The notes under the pieces: model-generated
Databases searched by the model: none
What the model was told of the DNA's origin: nothing
Seen by the model: the letters and a program-made list of their open reading frames with translations, nothing else
Translations under genes and position numbers: made by a program
Assembly (NCBI RefSeq): GCF_023734135.1
Contig: NZ_AP025730.1
Span: 2,046,001 to 2,110,000, forward strand
DNA from: Sphaerotilus microaerophilus
Lineage (GTDB): Bacteria > Pseudomonadota > Gammaproteobacteria > Burkholderiales > Burkholderiaceae_C
Length of the DNA: 64,000 bases
Direction of reading: 5' to 3'
Shown here: positions 41,538 to 50,985 of the stretch, piece by piece
Layout of the letters: the number at the start of each line of letters is the position of its first letter
Position numbering within the stretch: position 1 is the first letter of the stretch

Positions 41538-44500
41538 AGAGCCTCGTCTCGAAGAGGTAGTCGCCGCCCGCCTCGTGCCGGCCGGTCAGCGCCGGGCCGT
41601 AGCGCGGGCGCTGAGGTACCTCGCGCATCACGGCCTGGCGGACCTGCTCGAAGACGTTGCCGCCGGGGCGCCAGGTCGATACTTGTTCGAGGTGGCGCAG
41701 CAGGTTCCAGGTGAAGGGCGAGTGGCCGTCCTTGCCCGAGTCGGCCACCGGCTCGTTGCCGCCGGAGGACATCACCACGGCGCTGCGGCGCTGCAGCAGC
41801 GCGGCGGCATCGGCATCCGCCGCGGTGCGCAGCGCCTCGCTGCCGACCAGGCTGCCGGAGAAGCAGCTGTCGGAGATCAGCGCCACCTGCGAGGCGGAGA
41901 TGCGCGCCATCAGCCGGCCGATGTCGTTGTTGGAGATCCAGGTCTGCGGCTGGTCCACGCGGGCGTTCGCGGGCAGCCAGTAGCCCAGGCGGGTCTTCTC
42001 GATCAGCTCGCCGTGGCCGGCGTAGTAGACGATCACCGAGTCGCTGGGGCCGGCCTGCAGGGCGACGCGGTTGAGGCCGCGCAGGATCGCCTCGCGGCTG
42101 GCGTCGGGGATCAGCACGGTCTCGTAGCCCAACCGGCTGCTGAAGAGGTTGGCCACAGCGTCGGCGTCGTGGCGGGCGCCATCCAGGCTGGGGATGCGGG
42201 TGTCGGCGTACTGGTCGATGCCGATCACCACGGCGATCTTGCGCTGGATCTGCGGCAGCGCCGCGTTGCGCAGCACCGGCCGGCCGGTGGTCGGCGGGCG
42301 AGGCAGGGCGGCGGTGGCGCTGCCGGGTGCGGGGGTGACAGGTGCTGCAGCCGGGGCTGGGGACGGGGCTGGAGACGGCGTTGGAGACGGCGCTGGAGAC
42401 GGCCCTGTCGCCGGGGCCGGTGCCTGCACCGGCGCGGGTGGCTGCACGAGGCCGCCGGGCGCGGTGGCGAGTTGCTGGCGGTCGCGGGCGCGGGCCTTGA
42501 GCTCCTCGGTCACCAGGCAGGTGCCGCTGTCCACCTGCTCCAGCGTCAGGCAGGCGGGGGCGTCGGCCAGGGTGGGGTCGTTCTCGAGCTGGCCGCGTGC
42601 GGCGGCCAGCACGGACTGCTTGAAGCGCAGCCGCGTCTCCAGGATGGCGCTCAGCCGGTCGCCGGGCAGGTTCTGCACATCCACGGGGCCGAAGCGGATG
42701 CGCCCGTCGGCGTCGTAGCGCAGCGCGCCGCTGGCATCGAGCGTGCGGCCGTCGGTGGGGCTGGACGGGCGCGCCGGCGGGAGGATCGTGGCAGGGATCA
42801 GCGCGGGCTGGTCGGCCGGCTGCGGGGTGACCAGCGCGAGCGCGGTGGCGTTGCCGCTGGACTGCACGAAGCGGTAGTTGGCGGCACTCAGGCCCGAGCC
42901 GTTGATGGCGTAGTGGCCGGCCGGTGAGGTGGGGGTGGCGGGCGTGGTGAACCGCAGCGTGCCGGTGGTGGCGCTGGCCAGCGATTCGCCGGCGACGAAG
43001 CCGGTCACCGAGCCGGCCAGGTTGTTCAGCGGCTCGCCGATGCGGCGCACCGCCGGGGTGGCCGTGTAGAACAGCGCGGCGGGGTCGATGTTGGCCTGGG
43101 TGCGCACGCTGGCGCTGGCCAGGCGGTAGTTGGCGGCGTCGTTCCCCACCAGCGCCGTGGCCGTGGCGGTGACGCCGCGGGCGCTGCCGGCGCCCGGGCT
43201 GTCGAACAGGCCGCTGCCGCTGCCCACCTGCACCTGGTCGCTGCCGATGACGTTGGCGAGCTGCCAGGCGCTGATCGTGGCGGCGCTGCTGCCGTCGTAG
43301 GTCTTGCTGGCGGCGGTGGCGCCGCTCACCGCCAGGTCGCGCGGGGTGATGGTGGCCGTGGTGGTGGTGGACGGGTTGCTGAGCTGGTAGTTGGCGGCCA
43401 GCCCCGCAGGAGCGGCCGCGCCCACGGGCGTGGGCCCGTCGGCCAGCGTGGTGGTGATGGTGACGGTCTTGGCGCTGCCGGCGTTGCGGTCGGCAAAGAC
43501 GCCGCTGGCGTTGATCGTCAGCTGCTCGCTGCCGACCAGGCCGGTGAGGCTGCCGCCGCTGAGCGTGGCGGCGGTGCTGCCGTCGTAGCTGCGGTTGGCG
43601 GCGGTGAAGCCGCCGACGCTCACCGGCCGCGGCGTGATGTCGCCGGTGGTGGCGATGCCCGGGTTGGTGAGCAGGTAGTTGGCCGCCAGGCCGCCGTTGC
43701 CGCCATCGGCCAGCGCCGCCGTGCCGGTGACGGCCTTGCCGAGGCCGGCGTTGGCGTTGGCGTAGGTGGCGCTGGTGGTGACGTTGAGCGTCTGGCTGCC
43801 GACCAGGCCGCTGAGGCTGGCGCCGGTGAAGGCCGCAGCGGTCGTGCCGTCGTAGGGGCGGCTGGTGACGGTCAGGCCGCTGAGCGTGACGGGGCGGGCG
43901 TCGATGCTGCCGCTGAGCGTGAAGGCCGGCGCCGTGATCACTGCCGCCGTGATGTTGACGTTTTCGCCCGCGTCATAGCCATAGACCGGCTTGCCGGCCA
44001 GGTCGATGCCCTGCGCGGTGTTGTTGCCGGGGAAGAGCTCGATGGTCTTGCCGCTGCCGGCGTTGGCATCGGTGAAGAAGCCGAGGATGCGGTCGCCGTT
44101 GATCTCGCCCCTGATCTGGCCGGAGCCGGTGACGATGATTTGGTTGCCGCCGTCGTAGGTCTTGGCCAGCGCCGTGCCGCTGCCGGTGGCGTACAGGCGC
44201 GGGGCCACGCTGAACAGCAGCAGGTGGCTGCCCGCCAGGCCGGGGTCGGTGGTGGCGGCGTAGGTGCTGTTGTAGACCGTGGCACCGTGGTTCAGGCCTC
44301 CGGCGTCGAAGGCCTTCGTGTCTGTGGGGTTGGTGGCGTAGAGCAGCCAACGGCCGTTCGGCGCGCTCAGCGCAGCGGCGCCAGCTGTGTTGATGAAGCT
44401 GCTCAGATTGGGGCTGGCCAAACCCCGCAAGGTGATCGCATTGCCCGCTGCCCGGCTGGTCAGTGAGGTACCGGCACCGAAGGCCACGTTCGATGCCACC

Positions 44501-46386
44501 AATTCGATGACACCGTCGCGCTGCCCCCCGTAGGCGCTGTCGGCGGTGACGATGCGCGAACCATTGGCGAAGCTGATCGAACTGCTGTTCGCGTTGTTGG
44601 ACATCAGGTACACGTTCATCGGCTGCGCAGTGCTTTCGATGACGGAGCGGTCCACTTCCACGACCCCCACCGCCACGATGGCCAGCGAGACGGGTGCCGG
44701 TGGGGCGACGTTGATGTTGGCTGAGCTCAGTTTGATGAGCCCGCTCCCCGTGGTGTCCGTGTTGGAGGTTGCGATGTAGACGTTGTTGCCGGCGTTCAGG
44801 GCGGCCTCGATGGTCTCTGAAGTCAGCACCGCCCTGTCGGTGGTCGGGTTGAAGTAGGTTGTCGGCGGATCGACCGAGCCAGTCACCGGCACATCGCCGG
44901 TCGTCAGGTTGGCGGCGTCGGTGATGGTCAGGTCATAGGGGTCGAGCAACCAGGTCCCGGCCCGGCCCTTCGGCGCGCCGGTGCGCATCGAGGCCGGGCG
45001 GGCGTCGAGCCAGCCGCCGGAGGTCTCGACCAGGCCACCGTCGCCGCCGGCCGGGCCGCCCTGGGCGCTGAAGTGGCCGTAGGCGCGGGCCGTGTCGCTG
45101 CCCCAGACGATGATGCGACCGCCGTTGCCCTCGCCGGTGGCATCGGCGGCGATGCGTGCGCTGCGGGCCACGTAGGTGGCGCGGGCATTGCGCACGGTGG
45201 GGTCACGCCCCTGCGCGCCACCGCCCATCAGTACCTCGCCACCGCCGCGCGCGCCGGAGGCGTCCACCCGGGCACCATCGAGCAGCGCGACGCGCTCGCC
45301 CAGCAGCCGGATCTGCCCGCCCTGGCCGCCGGTGCTCTCGGCCAGCCACTGGCCGGCCAGCAGCGAGGTGCCCGTGGGGCCGCTGTCGGCCAGGATCGTG
45401 CCGGCGGCGGTGGCGATCGTGCCGCTGCCCGCGCTGGCGCTGGTCAGGCTGGTGGCCGAGGTCGTGACCGACGCGCTGCCGCGCAGGCTGACGTGGCCGG
45501 CCAGGTCGTCCAGCGTATCGGCGCGCACGATGCCGCTCTGGTTGACGATGGCCGCCGCCAGGTCGATGCGCCCGCCCGCCGCGCTGATGCGCCCCAGGTT
45601 GCTGACGCTCCCCGGGTCGCCTGCGCTGGTGTCCACGCGCACGACGAGGTTGGGCGTGCTGCTGTCGGCCAGGTCGATGCTGCGCCCGGCCGCCAGGGCC
45701 ACCCGGCCGCCCGGGGCGTCGATGACACCTTCGTTGCGCACGCCGCCCGTACTGCCCACGCCACCCACGAGCAGCACGTACCCGCCGGTGGTGGTGCGCA
45801 GCTCGCCCTGGTTGACGACACTGCCCGACGGGGCGCTGTCCCCCGCCGTGAGCAGGCTGCGCCCGGCACGCCATTGCGCATCGCCGATGTTCAGCGTCGA
45901 GGCGACCAGCCCGGCCACGTCGATGCGAGCGCCGGGACCGAACAGCACGCCGTTGGGGTTGAGCAGCCAGACCTGGCCGTTGCTGCTGAGCTGGCCGAAG
46001 ATCGCCGAGGGGTCGTTGCCCGTGACGCGGTTGAGCACCCGGCTGGCGGCGTCGGGCTGCTCGAAGCGCACGGCGGCATCGCTGCCGATGGAGAAGCTCT
46101 GCCAGTTCAGCAGCGCATTGGCCGAGTTGGTGATGGTCAGCCGGCTGCCATGGGTCACCGTGCTGGCCTGGCCCTGCACCACCGTCATGCCGCTGGGCAG
46201 CGTGCTGCGTGCGGGTGCCTGAGCCGGTGCCTGCGCCAGGGTGGCGGTGGGCTGCACTGGCAGCCAGGCCACCAGCAGGGCCAGGCAGAGCGGGTGCAGC
46301 CGGAAGGTGCCGGGGCAGCGCCGGGCCGGGGGGTGGCCGGCGGCGGGGCGGCCGGCGGCGGGGTGGGGGAACGGGGATCGGTTCAT
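41530..46386 (-). CDS. Two-partner-secretion exoprotein (TpsA) with YDG repeats and C-terminal caspase domain
   Basis: A 1618-residue fusion. A signal region (LALLVAWLPVQPTATLAQA) is followed by the filamentous-haemagglutinin-type TPS domain (GSRLTITNSANALLNWQSFS; QVWLLNPNGVLFGPGARIDV), a beta-helical stalk, and four YDG repeat modules with YDG at about 745, 844, 932 and 1029. A Pro/Ala-rich linker (about 1310-1380) precedes a caspase (C14) domain (about 1381-1618) with His1458 in VYYAGHGEL and Cys1508 in ISDSCFSGS. I chose the ATG at 46386, preceded by GGGAG. tpsB ends just upstream (the tpsB stop at 46416 is 29 bases before this start). An intact dyad at the end of a secreted stalk suggests a delivered or surface protease. 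Confidence 0.88.
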   Translation of the reverse strand: MNRSPFPHPAAGRPAAGHPPARRCPGTFRLHPLCLALLVAWLPVQPTATLAQAPAQAPARSTLPSGMTVVQGQASTVTHGSRLTITNSANALLNWQSFSIGSDAAVRFEQPDAASRVLNRVTGNDPSAIFGQLSSNGQVWLLNPNGVLFGPGARIDVAGLVASTLNIGDAQWRAGRSLLTAGDSAPSGSVVNQGELRTTTGGYVLLVGGVGSTGGVRNEGVIDAPGGRVALAAGRSIDLADSSTPNLVVRVDTSAGDPGSVSNLGRISAAGGRIDLAAAIVNQSGIVRADTLDDLAGHVSLRGSASVTTSATSLTSASAGSGTIATAAGTILADSGPTGTSLLAGQWLAESTGGQGGQIRLLGERVALLDGARVDASGARGGGEVLMGGGAQGRDPTVRNARATYVARSARIAADATGEGNGGRIIVWGSDTARAYGHFSAQGGPAGGDGGLVETSGGWLDARPASMRTGAPKGRAGTWLLDPYDLTITDAANLTTGDVPVTGSVDPPTTYFNPTTDRAVLTSETIEAALNAGNNVYIATSNTDTTGSGLIKLSSANINVAPPAPVSLAIVAVGVVEVDRSVIESTAQPMNVYLMSNNANSSSISFANGSRIVTADSAYGGQRDGVIELVASNVAFGAGTSLTSRAAGNAITLRGLASPNLSSFINTAGAAALSAPNGRWLLYATNPTDTKAFDAGGLNHGATVYNSTYAATTDPGLAGSHLLLFSVAPRLYATGSGTALAKTYDGGNQIIVTGSGQIRGEINGDRILGFFTDANAGSGKTIELFPGNNTAQGIDLAGKPVYGYDAGENVNITAAVITAPAFTLSGSIDARPVTLSGLTVTSRPYDGTTAAAFTGASLSGLVGSQTLNVTTSATYANANAGLGKAVTGTAALADGGNGGLAANYLLTNPGIATTGDITPRPVSVGGFTAANRSYDGSTAATLSGGSLTGLVGSEQLTINASGVFADRNAGSAKTVTITTTLADGPTPVGAAAPAGLAANYQLSNPSTTTTATITPRDLAVSGATAASKTYDGSSAATISAWQLANVIGSDQVQVGSGSGLFDSPGAGSARGVTATATALVGNDAANYRLASASVRTQANIDPAALFYTATPAVRRIGEPLNNLAGSVTGFVAGESLASATTGTLRFTTPATPTSPAGHYAINGSGLSAANYRFVQSSGNATALALVTPQPADQPALIPATILPPARPSSPTDGRTLDASGALRYDADGRIRFGPVDVQNLPGDRLSAILETRLRFKQSVLAAARGQLENDPTLADAPACLTLEQVDSGTCLVTEELKARARDRQQLATAPGGLVQPPAPVQAPAPATGPSPAPSPTPSPAPSPAPAAAPVTPAPGSATAALPRPPTTGRPVLRNAALPQIQRKIAVVIGIDQYADTRIPSLDGARHDADAVANLFSSRLGYETVLIPDASREAILRGLNRVALQAGPSDSVIVYYAGHGELIEKTRLGYWLPANARVDQPQTWISNNDIGRLMARISASQVALISDSCFSGSLVGSEALRTAADADAAALLQRRSAVVMSSGGNEPVADSGKDGHSPFTWNLLRHLEQVSTWRPGGNVFEQVRQAVMREVPQRPRYGPALTGRHEAGGDYLFETRLYE

Positions 46387-46415
46387 GGGAGCTCCCGCGG
46401 TGTCGCTCGATGGGC

Positions 46416-48113
46416 TCAATGGCTGTAGCTGGCGGCGAGGTGGCCGCGCCAGTCGCCCCGCTCGGTCTCGGCGGCGGCCCGCTCGGCGCGCGCCACGTCC
46501 AGGGTCAACTGCCAGCCGCCCCAGCCCAGGCGCAGGCCCAGGCCCCAGGACAGGGCGCTGCAGGCGCTGCGGCCGTCCAGGCAGGGCGTGCCGTAGCGGT
46601 TGCTCACCCGCCCGGTGTCAATGAAGGCCAGCCACTGCGCCCGCAGGCCAGTCAGGAGCAGGCTGGGCGGCGCGCTGGCGTCGGTCGCCGCCTCGTTGGG
46701 CCAGAGGGTCTGCACGAGCTCCAGCGAGGCCGCGCTGCCCTGGTCGCCCGCCAGCTCGCGCTCGCGGTAGCCGCGCACCGAGCCTGCACCGCCCAGACCG
46801 AACTGCTCGCCTGGGATCAGCGCCGCGCGGGTGAGCTGCGAGGCCAGCCGGCCGCGCAGGCCCCAGGCCGGGGCGGGCCGCCATTCGCCGTTCAGCCCCA
46901 GGCGCAGCAGCGAGTAGCCCGGCTTGGCGTCGGCGCGCACGGCCTGGAAGGCGGCGAGGTCGCTGTCGCGCCCGCTGCGCCGGGTGTTGGTCTGCAGGGA
47001 CAGGCTGCCGCCCAGCGCGTTGGGGGCCGGTGACTGCAGGCTGTAGTCCAGCGAGAGCGGCAGCACCACGACGCGGCCGGCCGCCGTGCCGCAGGCGCCG
47101 GTGGGCAGGCCGGCGATCTCGCAGCGGTTCAGGTACTTGCGCCAGTCCAGCCCGAGGGCGATGCGCTGGTCGGCCCCGCCCAGGCGCGGCAGCAGGTGGC
47201 CCAGGCGCAGGCCAGCGATCTGGCCGGTGCCGTTGAAGCGGATGTCGCCCAGCGCGGTCGCGACGCTGCCGCCGTCGATGTCCGAGCGGGCCGCGAAGGC
47301 GTCCAGCAGCAGGCGCGGGCCGTAGAAGGGCACGCGGTAGGCGAGGCTGCGCACGTCCACCCGCGAGGTGTGGGTGGGGGAGGTCTGGTACTGCAGCGCC
47401 AGCGTGTCGTCGTGGTCGCTCAGGTTGGCGTGCTGCCAGCCCAGGCCGACGCGCCAGTGGCCGGTGCGGGCGTTGCCGCTGTTGTCGGCCAGCAGGGTGA
47501 AGCGCTGGTAGGGGATGTCGCTGACGCTCACCTCCGCATCGGTCTCGCCGGCGCGCTCGCCGGGCTTGAGCAGCACGCGCAGGTGCTTGGCGGCGTTCTC
47601 GTTGGCGAGCTGCAGCTGCGCATCCAGCCGGGGCAGGTGGGGCGTGCGCCCCGGGGCGAGCTCGGGCAGGCTGGCGCGCACGTTCGCCTCGCTGAACTGC
47701 TCCTGGCCGCGCACCACGATGCGGCCCACCTTGCCCTCCAGCACCGTCAGGGCGAGGATGCCGCGCGCGCGCCGGGCGGCGTCCTGCGGGGGCAGGAAAA
47801 CCACCACGCCGCCCCAGCCGGCCTCGGCATAGAGCGCCTGCAGGCGGTCCGCTGCAGCCTGCAGTTCAGCCGCGCTGCGCCGGCCCTTGAAGGGCTCGAG
47901 GGTGCGCTGGATGTCGAGGAAGGGCAGCAGGGTGTTGCCGGTGACCTCGAAGGCGCTCACCTCCAGCGTGGCCGTACTCCCCGGCGGGTCGGCCGCCGGG
48001 GCCGATGTCGTGCCCAGCGCCAGTCCGGCGCCGAGCAGGCAGCGCGCCGCAATGAGGACCACCGCCGAGCGGGGCCCAAAAGGGAACCGGAACCAGAACC
48101 GGGTGGCGGGCAT
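46416..48113 (-). CDS. TpsB outer-membrane transporter, ShlB/FhaC/HecB family
   Basis: A 565-residue two-partner-secretion pore. After a signal segment come the POTRA domains (VSAFEVTGNTLLPFLDIQRT; LEGKVGRIVVRGQEQFSEAN) and then a 16-strand-type beta-barrel (RFTLLADNSGNARTGHWRVG). The lid-loop motif GSVRGYRERELAGDQG and a C-terminal strand ending in HLAASYSH are present. It exports the adjacent caspase-tipped TpsA. I chose the ATG at 48113, with GAGGAT before it, because the signal peptide starts there. A T6SS-type promoter box lies 29 bases upstream. Confidence 0.9.
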   Translation of the reverse strand: MPATRFWFRFPFGPRSAVVLIAARCLLGAGLALGTTSAPAADPPGSTATLEVSAFEVTGNTLLPFLDIQRTLEPFKGRRSAAELQAAADRLQALYAEAGWGGVVVFLPPQDAARRARGILALTVLEGKVGRIVVRGQEQFSEANVRASLPELAPGRTPHLPRLDAQLQLANENAAKHLRVLLKPGERAGETDAEVSVSDIPYQRFTLLADNSGNARTGHWRVGLGWQHANLSDHDDTLALQYQTSPTHTSRVDVRSLAYRVPFYGPRLLLDAFAARSDIDGGSVATALGDIRFNGTGQIAGLRLGHLLPRLGGADQRIALGLDWRKYLNRCEIAGLPTGACGTAAGRVVVLPLSLDYSLQSPAPNALGGSLSLQTNTRRSGRDSDLAAFQAVRADAKPGYSLLRLGLNGEWRPAPAWGLRGRLASQLTRAALIPGEQFGLGGAGSVRGYRERELAGDQGSAASLELVQTLWPNEAATDASAPPSLLLTGLRAQWLAFIDTGRVSNRYGTPCLDGRSACSALSWGLGLRLGWGGWQLTLDVARAERAAAETERGDWRGHLAASYSH

Positions 48114-48141
48114 GGGATCCTCGACCGTGGACAGCGCCGCC

Positions 48142-48184
48142 AGCCTAGGTGTGCAGTCCGTCACGGTCAAAGGACGAAGGTCAT
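48142..48184 (-). promoter_or_regulatory. T6SS-type promoter box upstream of tpsB
   Basis: On the - strand: ATGACCTTCG (48184-48175), 27 bases, TAGGCT (48147-48142), 28 bases before the tpsB ATG. This site also has a -35-like TTGACC 17 bases before the hexamer, so it may have some activity without an activator. Confidence 0.7.
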
Positions 48185-48203
48185 GCCCGGGCACTGCCCG
48201 GGC
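48185..48203 (-). terminator. GC hairpin after clpV, abutting the tpsB promoter box
   Basis: GCCCGGGC-ACT-GCCCGGGC, an 8-bp stem with a 3-base loop, 6 bases after the clpV stop. There is no T run, so termination would be weak or need Rho. It may insulate the T6SS operon from the tps operon. Confidence 0.4.
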
Positions 48204-48209
48204 CGCGGG

Positions 48210-50969
48210 TCACTCGAAGCCGTAGGCGAAGTCGCCGTGCTCCACCCCCAGCCGCACCCGGTGCAGCGGCTCGCCCGAGGCCAGGCGCTGCAGGAACTCC
48301 ACCGAGATGCGCGGCAGCACCGTGTTGGTGAGGATGGCGTCGATTGCCCGCCCGCCCGACTCGGTCTCGGTGCAGCGGCCGATGACGTGGCGCACCAGGT
48401 CGTCGCCGTACTCCAGCGGGATGCCGTGGTTGTCCTGCACCCGCTTGACGATGCGGCGCAGCTGCAGCCGCACGATGCCGGCCAGCACCTCGTCGGACAG
48501 CGGGTAGTAGGGGATCGTCACCAGCCGGCCCAGCAACGCGGGCGGGAAGACCTTGAGCAGCGGCTCGCGCAGCGCGCGCGCCACCGCCTCGGGCTCGGGC
48601 AGGAGCTCGGGGTCCTTGCACAGGCTGACGATCAGGTCCGTGCCGACGTTGGTGGTGAGGATGATGATGGTGTTCTTGAAGTCGATGTAGCGGCCCTCGC
48701 CGTCCTCCATCCAGCCCTTGTCGAAGACCTGGAAGAAGATCTCGTGCACATCCGGGTGGGCCTTCTCGATCTCGTCGAGCAGCACGATGCTGTACGGCCG
48801 GCGGCGCACCGCCTCGGTGAGCACGCCGCCTTCGCCATAGCCGACGTAGCCGGGGGGCGCGCCCTTGAGCGTGGAGACGGTGTGCGCCTCCTGGAACTCG
48901 CTCATGTTGATGGTGATGACGTTCTGCTCGCCGCCGTACATCGCCTCGGCCAGCGCCAGCGCGGTCTCGGTCTTGCCCACGCCGGAGCTGCCGGCGAGCA
49001 TGAACACGCCGATCGGGCGGCCGGGGTTGTCGAGCTTGGCGCGCGAGGTCTGCACCCGCCGCGCGATCATGTCCAGCGCATGGCGCTGGCCGATGATGCG
49101 CTGCTCCAGCGTGTCGGCCAGGTGCAGGATGGACTCCACCTCGTTGCGCACCATGCGGCCCACCGGGATGCCGGTCCAGTCCTGCACCACGGCGGCCACC
49201 GCCTGCTCGTCGACGGTGGGCAGGATCAGCGGTGCCTCGCCCTGCAGGGCACCCAGCTCGGTCTGCAGGCCCTGCAGCTCGGCCAGCGCGGCGGCGCGCT
49301 CCTCCTCGGTGAGGGGCGGCGCGGCCGGTTCGCTCGCGGGAGCGTCCACGGCAGGGGCCGGTGCCGCGGCGGTGGGCAGCGGAGCGGCCGGGGCGGCTGG
49401 GGCAGCATCGCCACGCAGCCGGGCGCGCAGCGCGAGCACGCGCTCGACCAGCGCCTTCTCCTGCTCGAAGCGCGTGGCCAGTGCCTCGGCGCGGGCCTCC
49501 TCGCGGGCAATGGCCTCGTCCACCCGCGCCTGGCGGCGCGTGGCGTCGATGCCGATGGCGGCCTCGCGGCCGATGATGTCGCGCTCCACCTTCAGCGCCT
49601 CCAGGCGGTGGCGCGTGTCCTCCAGCTCGGCCGGGGTGGCGTGCTGGCTGACGGCCACGCGGGCGCAGGCGGTGTCGAGCAGGCTGACCGCCTTGTCGGG
49701 CAGCTGCCGCGCCGGGATGTAGCGGTGCGACAGCCGCACCGCCGCGCTGATGGCCTCGTCCAGCAGCGCCACGCGGTGGTGCTTCTCCAGCACGCCGGCC
49801 ACGCCGCGCAGCATCAGCACGGCCCGGTCCTCGGCGGGCTCCCCCACCTGCACGACCTGGAAGCGCCGCGTCAGCGCCGGGTCCTTCTCGATGTGCTTCT
49901 TGTACTCGGCCCAGGTGGTGGCCGCGATGGTGCGCAGCTTGCCGCGCGCCAGCGCCGGCTTGAGCAGATTGGCGGCGTCGCCGGTGCCGGCCGCGCCGCC
50001 CGCGCCGATCAGGGTGTGGGCCTCGTCGATGAACAGGATGATGGGCTTGGGCGAGGACTGCACCTCGTCGATCACCGAGCGCAGGCGCTGCTCGAACTCG
50101 CCCTTCATGCTGGCGCCGGCCTGCATCAGGCCGATGTCCAGCGCCATCAGCGAAACGTCGCGCAGCAGCGGCGGCACGTCGCCCTGCGCCAGCCGGGCGG
50201 CAAAGCCCTCCACCACCGCGGTCTTGCCGACGCCGGCCTCGCCGGTCAGGATGGGGTTGTTCTGGCGCCGGCGCATCAGGATGTCGATGATCTGGCGGAT
50301 TTCCTCGTCACGCCCCGCCACCGGGTCGAGTTCGCCCCGGCGCGCCTTCTCGGTCAGGTCCACGGCGTAGCGCTTCAGGGCTTCCTGCTTGCCGAGTGCG
50401 GCCGGCGGCAGGGCGCCGCTGGCCTCGCCGGGGGCGGCGCCCTCGTCACCGACGGCGCCGGCCACCGTGCCGTCGCTGGCACGCAGCGCCGCCTCGGGCG
50501 AGCCGGCCAGCACCTCGTGGAAGCGGCTGGCCAGGTCGTCGGCCGGGATGCGGTCGAACTGGCGCGACACCGCCAGCAGCGCGGGCCGCAGCCCCTCGGT
50601 CTTGAGCAGGCCGAGCAGCACATGGCCGCTGCGCACCTGCATCTCGCCCAGCAGGAGCGTGGCGTAGACCCAGCCGCGCTCGACCGCGTTCTCCACGAAG
50701 ATCGACAGGTCGGTCACCGCGTTGGCGCCGCCGGGCAGGCGGTCCAGCGCGGCGATCATGTCGCGGCTGAGCTGCGCGGCGTCCAGCCCGTAGTGGCGCA
50801 CCAGGCGGTGCAGGTCGCTGTCCTGGGTGTTGAGGATCTGGTAGAGCCAGTGCTGCAGCTCGACCTTGGGGTTGCCACGCAGCTTGCAGAACACCGTCGC
50901 GCCCTCCACGGCCTTGTAGGCCAGCGGGTTGAGCTTGCCGAAAAGGGCCCGGCGGGAGATGTCGGTCAT
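48210..50969 (-). CDS. clpV: T6SS AAA+ ATPase ClpV (TssH)
   Basis: A 919-residue class I Clp unfoldase that disassembles the contracted TssB/TssC sheath. The N-terminal domain begins RRALFGKLNPLAYKAVEGAT. The first AAA module has Walker A GEAGVGKTAVVEGFAARLAQ (about 227) and ILFIDEAHTLIGAGGAAGTG. The middle coiled-coil region contains an Ala/Pro-rich insert (about 525-560). The second AAA has GSSGVGKTETALALAEAMYG (about 645) and YSIVLLDEIEKAHPDVHEIF. N-domain and length fit ClpV rather than ClpB. It is the last gene of the tssA-led unit. Confidence 0.95.
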   Translation of the reverse strand: MTDISRRALFGKLNPLAYKAVEGATVFCKLRGNPKVELQHWLYQILNTQDSDLHRLVRHYGLDAAQLSRDMIAALDRLPGGANAVTDLSIFVENAVERGWVYATLLLGEMQVRSGHVLLGLLKTEGLRPALLAVSRQFDRIPADDLASRFHEVLAGSPEAALRASDGTVAGAVGDEGAAPGEASGALPPAALGKQEALKRYAVDLTEKARRGELDPVAGRDEEIRQIIDILMRRRQNNPILTGEAGVGKTAVVEGFAARLAQGDVPPLLRDVSLMALDIGLMQAGASMKGEFEQRLRSVIDEVQSSPKPIILFIDEAHTLIGAGGAAGTGDAANLLKPALARGKLRTIAATTWAEYKKHIEKDPALTRRFQVVQVGEPAEDRAVLMLRGVAGVLEKHHRVALLDEAISAAVRLSHRYIPARQLPDKAVSLLDTACARVAVSQHATPAELEDTRHRLEALKVERDIIGREAAIGIDATRRQARVDEAIAREEARAEALATRFEQEKALVERVLALRARLRGDAAPAAPAAPLPTAAAPAPAVDAPASEPAAPPLTEEERAAALAELQGLQTELGALQGEAPLILPTVDEQAVAAVVQDWTGIPVGRMVRNEVESILHLADTLEQRIIGQRHALDMIARRVQTSRAKLDNPGRPIGVFMLAGSSGVGKTETALALAEAMYGGEQNVITINMSEFQEAHTVSTLKGAPPGYVGYGEGGVLTEAVRRRPYSIVLLDEIEKAHPDVHEIFFQVFDKGWMEDGEGRYIDFKNTIIILTTNVGTDLIVSLCKDPELLPEPEAVARALREPLLKVFPPALLGRLVTIPYYPLSDEVLAGIVRLQLRRIVKRVQDNHGIPLEYGDDLVRHVIGRCTETESGGRAIDAILTNTVLPRISVEFLQRLASGEPLHRVRLGVEHGDFAYGFE

Positions 50970-50985
50970 GGTGCGCTCCTGGAGG

